From: Macrocystis pyrifera
Lineage: Eukaryota; Sar; Phaeophyceae; Laminariales; Laminariaceae
DNA length: 64,000 nucleotides
Assembly (NCBI GenBank): GCA_031763025.1
Contig: JASSKH010000015.1
Span: 12,938,774 to 13,002,773 of the forward strand
Reading direction: 5' to 3'
The position numbers were made by a program, and so were the translations under genes. Shown piece after piece: positions 62,820-64,000 of the stretch. The notes below the pieces were generated by a model. That model saw nothing but the letters and a program-made list of their open reading frames with translations. It had not been told where the DNA came from and searched no databases. Every line of letters starts with the position of its first letter. Position 1 is the stretch's first letter.

Positions 62820-63215
62820 ACTAACGCCTCCGTTTCTTGGCGGATCGGCTCTTCTTGGTGCTGCCTACCACCGGCGCCGCTACCACGGCCCCGCCCCCCC
62901 TGCCGGCCGCCGCCGGAGATATCAACGGAGACTGAGGCTCGCTGTGCTGCGACGCATTATCGTCATCCGTAAAATCATCCGCCCCCGCCCCTCCCGCCCC
63001 TGGCGACAAACGCTTTTGAGACGACGCGGAATTCCCTCCGTCTCCTCCAGTCTTGGTCACCCGGCGCCCTCTTTTTCCAGACAGGGTGGTGGAGGATGGG
63101 GTTGAGGGTGGGGTGGGGGTGGGGGGGGGACTTCACCCCCCCCTCCCCCTTCTTCGTCACCTCCTCCACTGCTCTCAGTAGCCGCCTGGGGAAGGGGGCG
63201 GGGGGGCGGGGGGAG
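62820..63215. other. GC-rich unassigned DNA
   Basis: A minus-strand frame of 79 codons at 62821-63060 ends in a basic KKSRSAKKRRR-type tail. The composition is low-complexity Gly/Ala/Lys, so I do not call a gene. Confidence 0.3.
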
Positions 63216-63217
63216 AA

Positions 63218-63333
63218 GGGGGGGGGGCGTACTCATTCGTTGCTTGCCTTAGTCATTTGACCGTTGAAACGCACTACTTTCGAGACGGAGCACCGTTGCT
63301 ACTCCTAGTAGAGACACCTCCAACAGTTGGGCG
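63218..63333 (-). mobile_element. PolyC-LINE 3'-end fragment
   Basis: The G run then CGTACTCATTCGTTGCTTGC, CATTTGACCGTTGAAACGCA and CACCTCCAACAGTTGGGCGA: the last ~110 bp of the LINE. Confidence 0.75.
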
Positions 63334-63334
63334 A

Positions 63335-63545
63335 GGAGGGGGGGAAGGGGGGAGGGCGTAATCATGCCATGCCACTGCAGTTCGGTAGGGGAGAGAGTAC
63401 TGGCACGGTACGGGAGAGAATCATGCCTTTACAGTGCGGTAGGGGGGGGGGGGGGGGGTATCCATATCATGCCTCTAGGGTGCAGTAGGGAATAGGGTAA
63501 TGCCACGGCAGGGGGGGGAAAGTCCTTCCTCTACAGTGCGGTAGC
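63335..63545 (-). repeat. C-tail minisatellite, degenerate
   Basis: ATCATGCCTTTACAGTGCGG, ATCATGCCTCTAGGGTGCAG and GTCCTTCCTCTACAGTGCGG alternate with G runs (63441-63459). Confidence 0.55.
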
Positions 63546-63805
63546 GGGGAAGGGGCGTACTCATCATCATGCATGACCGTAGTCGTACGACCATAGACCC
63601 TCGCATCCCTACAATGCCGGGACGGAGCATGTCGGGTTTTCACCGACCAGGCAGACATCGCTTGCACCAAGCGCGAAGCGCCGTGAGGTGTTGGGCGAGT
63701 CGCACGAAGGGTGACCTGCATCGTACTAAGCACCGCTTCTGAGGCGAATTTTCTTGCATAGGGATTACAGCATCGAAATATTTTATTTGTTTTCCGGTGT
63801 AACCT
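63546..63805 (-). mobile_element. PolyC-SINE, 5'-truncated copy
   Basis: GGGGCGTACTCATCATCATG to TTTTCCGGTGTAACC, followed by (TG)n and a 40-bp G run (63824-63863). Confidence 0.8.
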
Positions 63806-63823
63806 GTGTGTATATGTGTGTGT

Positions 63824-63863
<40 letters not shown>

Positions 63864-63864
<1 letters not shown>

Positions 63865-64000
63865 GAGAATATTTGTACATCAAAAACGACCGGAAAGTTA
63901 GAAATTTGATGAGTCCAACTGTCGGAAAACTCGGGACCTCGGAATTACTAGACAAAAACAGCAGATTGAAGAAAAAAAAAAACACGCCCACTGTTTGTCA
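63864..64000. other. Unassigned window edge
   Basis: Nothing recognised. Confidence 0.3.

Overview
The window looks like nuclear DNA of a eukaryote, in a gene-poor and repeat-rich stretch. The reasons are split open frames with GT/AG boundaries, a signal-peptide first exon that ends at a GTACGT donor, non-LTR retrotransposons, SINEs, TA-target MITEs and abundant microsatellites. There are no ribosome-binding sites, operons or phage-like gene blocks. The style of the LINE reverse transcriptase C-termini and of the tyrosine-recombinase element would suit an algal stramenopile such as a brown alga, but that is an impression and was not tested.

I use these names for families defined only from this window. 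MITE-G5 is about 105 bp, begins TTACGGGGGNCCATAGT and duplicates TA. MITE-Q is about 90 bp with ends GACCCTTTTAGTACCGCAGT. MITE-S is about 80 bp with ends CTACTCTGGGCGGAAAT. MITE-D is 175-250 bp with ends GCGTTCTACGATAGAGGT. PolyC-LINE is a non-LTR element with an FADD reverse transcriptase whose 3' end is GAGTACGC followed by a C run. PolyC-SINE is about 500 bp or less and has a related 3' end, GAGTACACC plus a C run; it reads as poly-G on the + strand in most copies. AAC-LINE is a second LINE whose 3' end runs into (AAC)n or (AC)n. tRNA-SINE is about 340 bp with a tRNA-like head and a poly-A tail.

Layout. 1-2.5 kb: unassigned GC-rich DNA, one PolyC-SINE piece. 2.5-8.3 kb: AAC-LINE copies and tails, one of them split by a PolyC-SINE. 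8.3-17.9 kb: a dense MITE-G5 field with two nested insertions, and a tRNA-SINE. 18.1-18.95 kb: two minisatellites. 19.5-26 kb: the second tRNA-SINE, MITE-Q and MITE-S copies, and microsatellite-rich DNA. 26-30.6 kb: possible isolated exons, a cysteine-rich reading frame and a 300-bp repeat pair. 31-34.7 kb: PolyC-LINE copies. 35-39.6 kb: low-complexity DNA with MITE-D. 39.7-44.6 kb: a cluster of PolyC-SINEs embedded in a degenerate C-tail minisatellite. 45.6-46.2 kb: a long (TAG)n run with two MITE-G5. 47.1-56.8 kb: the best host-gene candidate, a predicted secretory-pathway membrane protein with split exons, with a decayed tyrosine-recombinase element (about 50.0-53.5 kb) in a presumed intron. 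56.8-57.5 kb: a degenerate array that repeats the end of the last exon. 57.9-63.8 kb: a second long PolyC-LINE, more PolyC-SINEs and a minisatellite open on both strands.

The most interesting signal is the pair PolyC-LINE and PolyC-SINE. Their last 65-75 bases are alignable and both run into homopolymer C instead of A, as expected if the LINE machinery mobilises the SINE through a shared tail. The second is a CCCH-finger plus tyrosine-recombinase element in which I see no reverse transcriptase. Most of the remaining open frames are low-complexity or repeat-derived and were not annotated.
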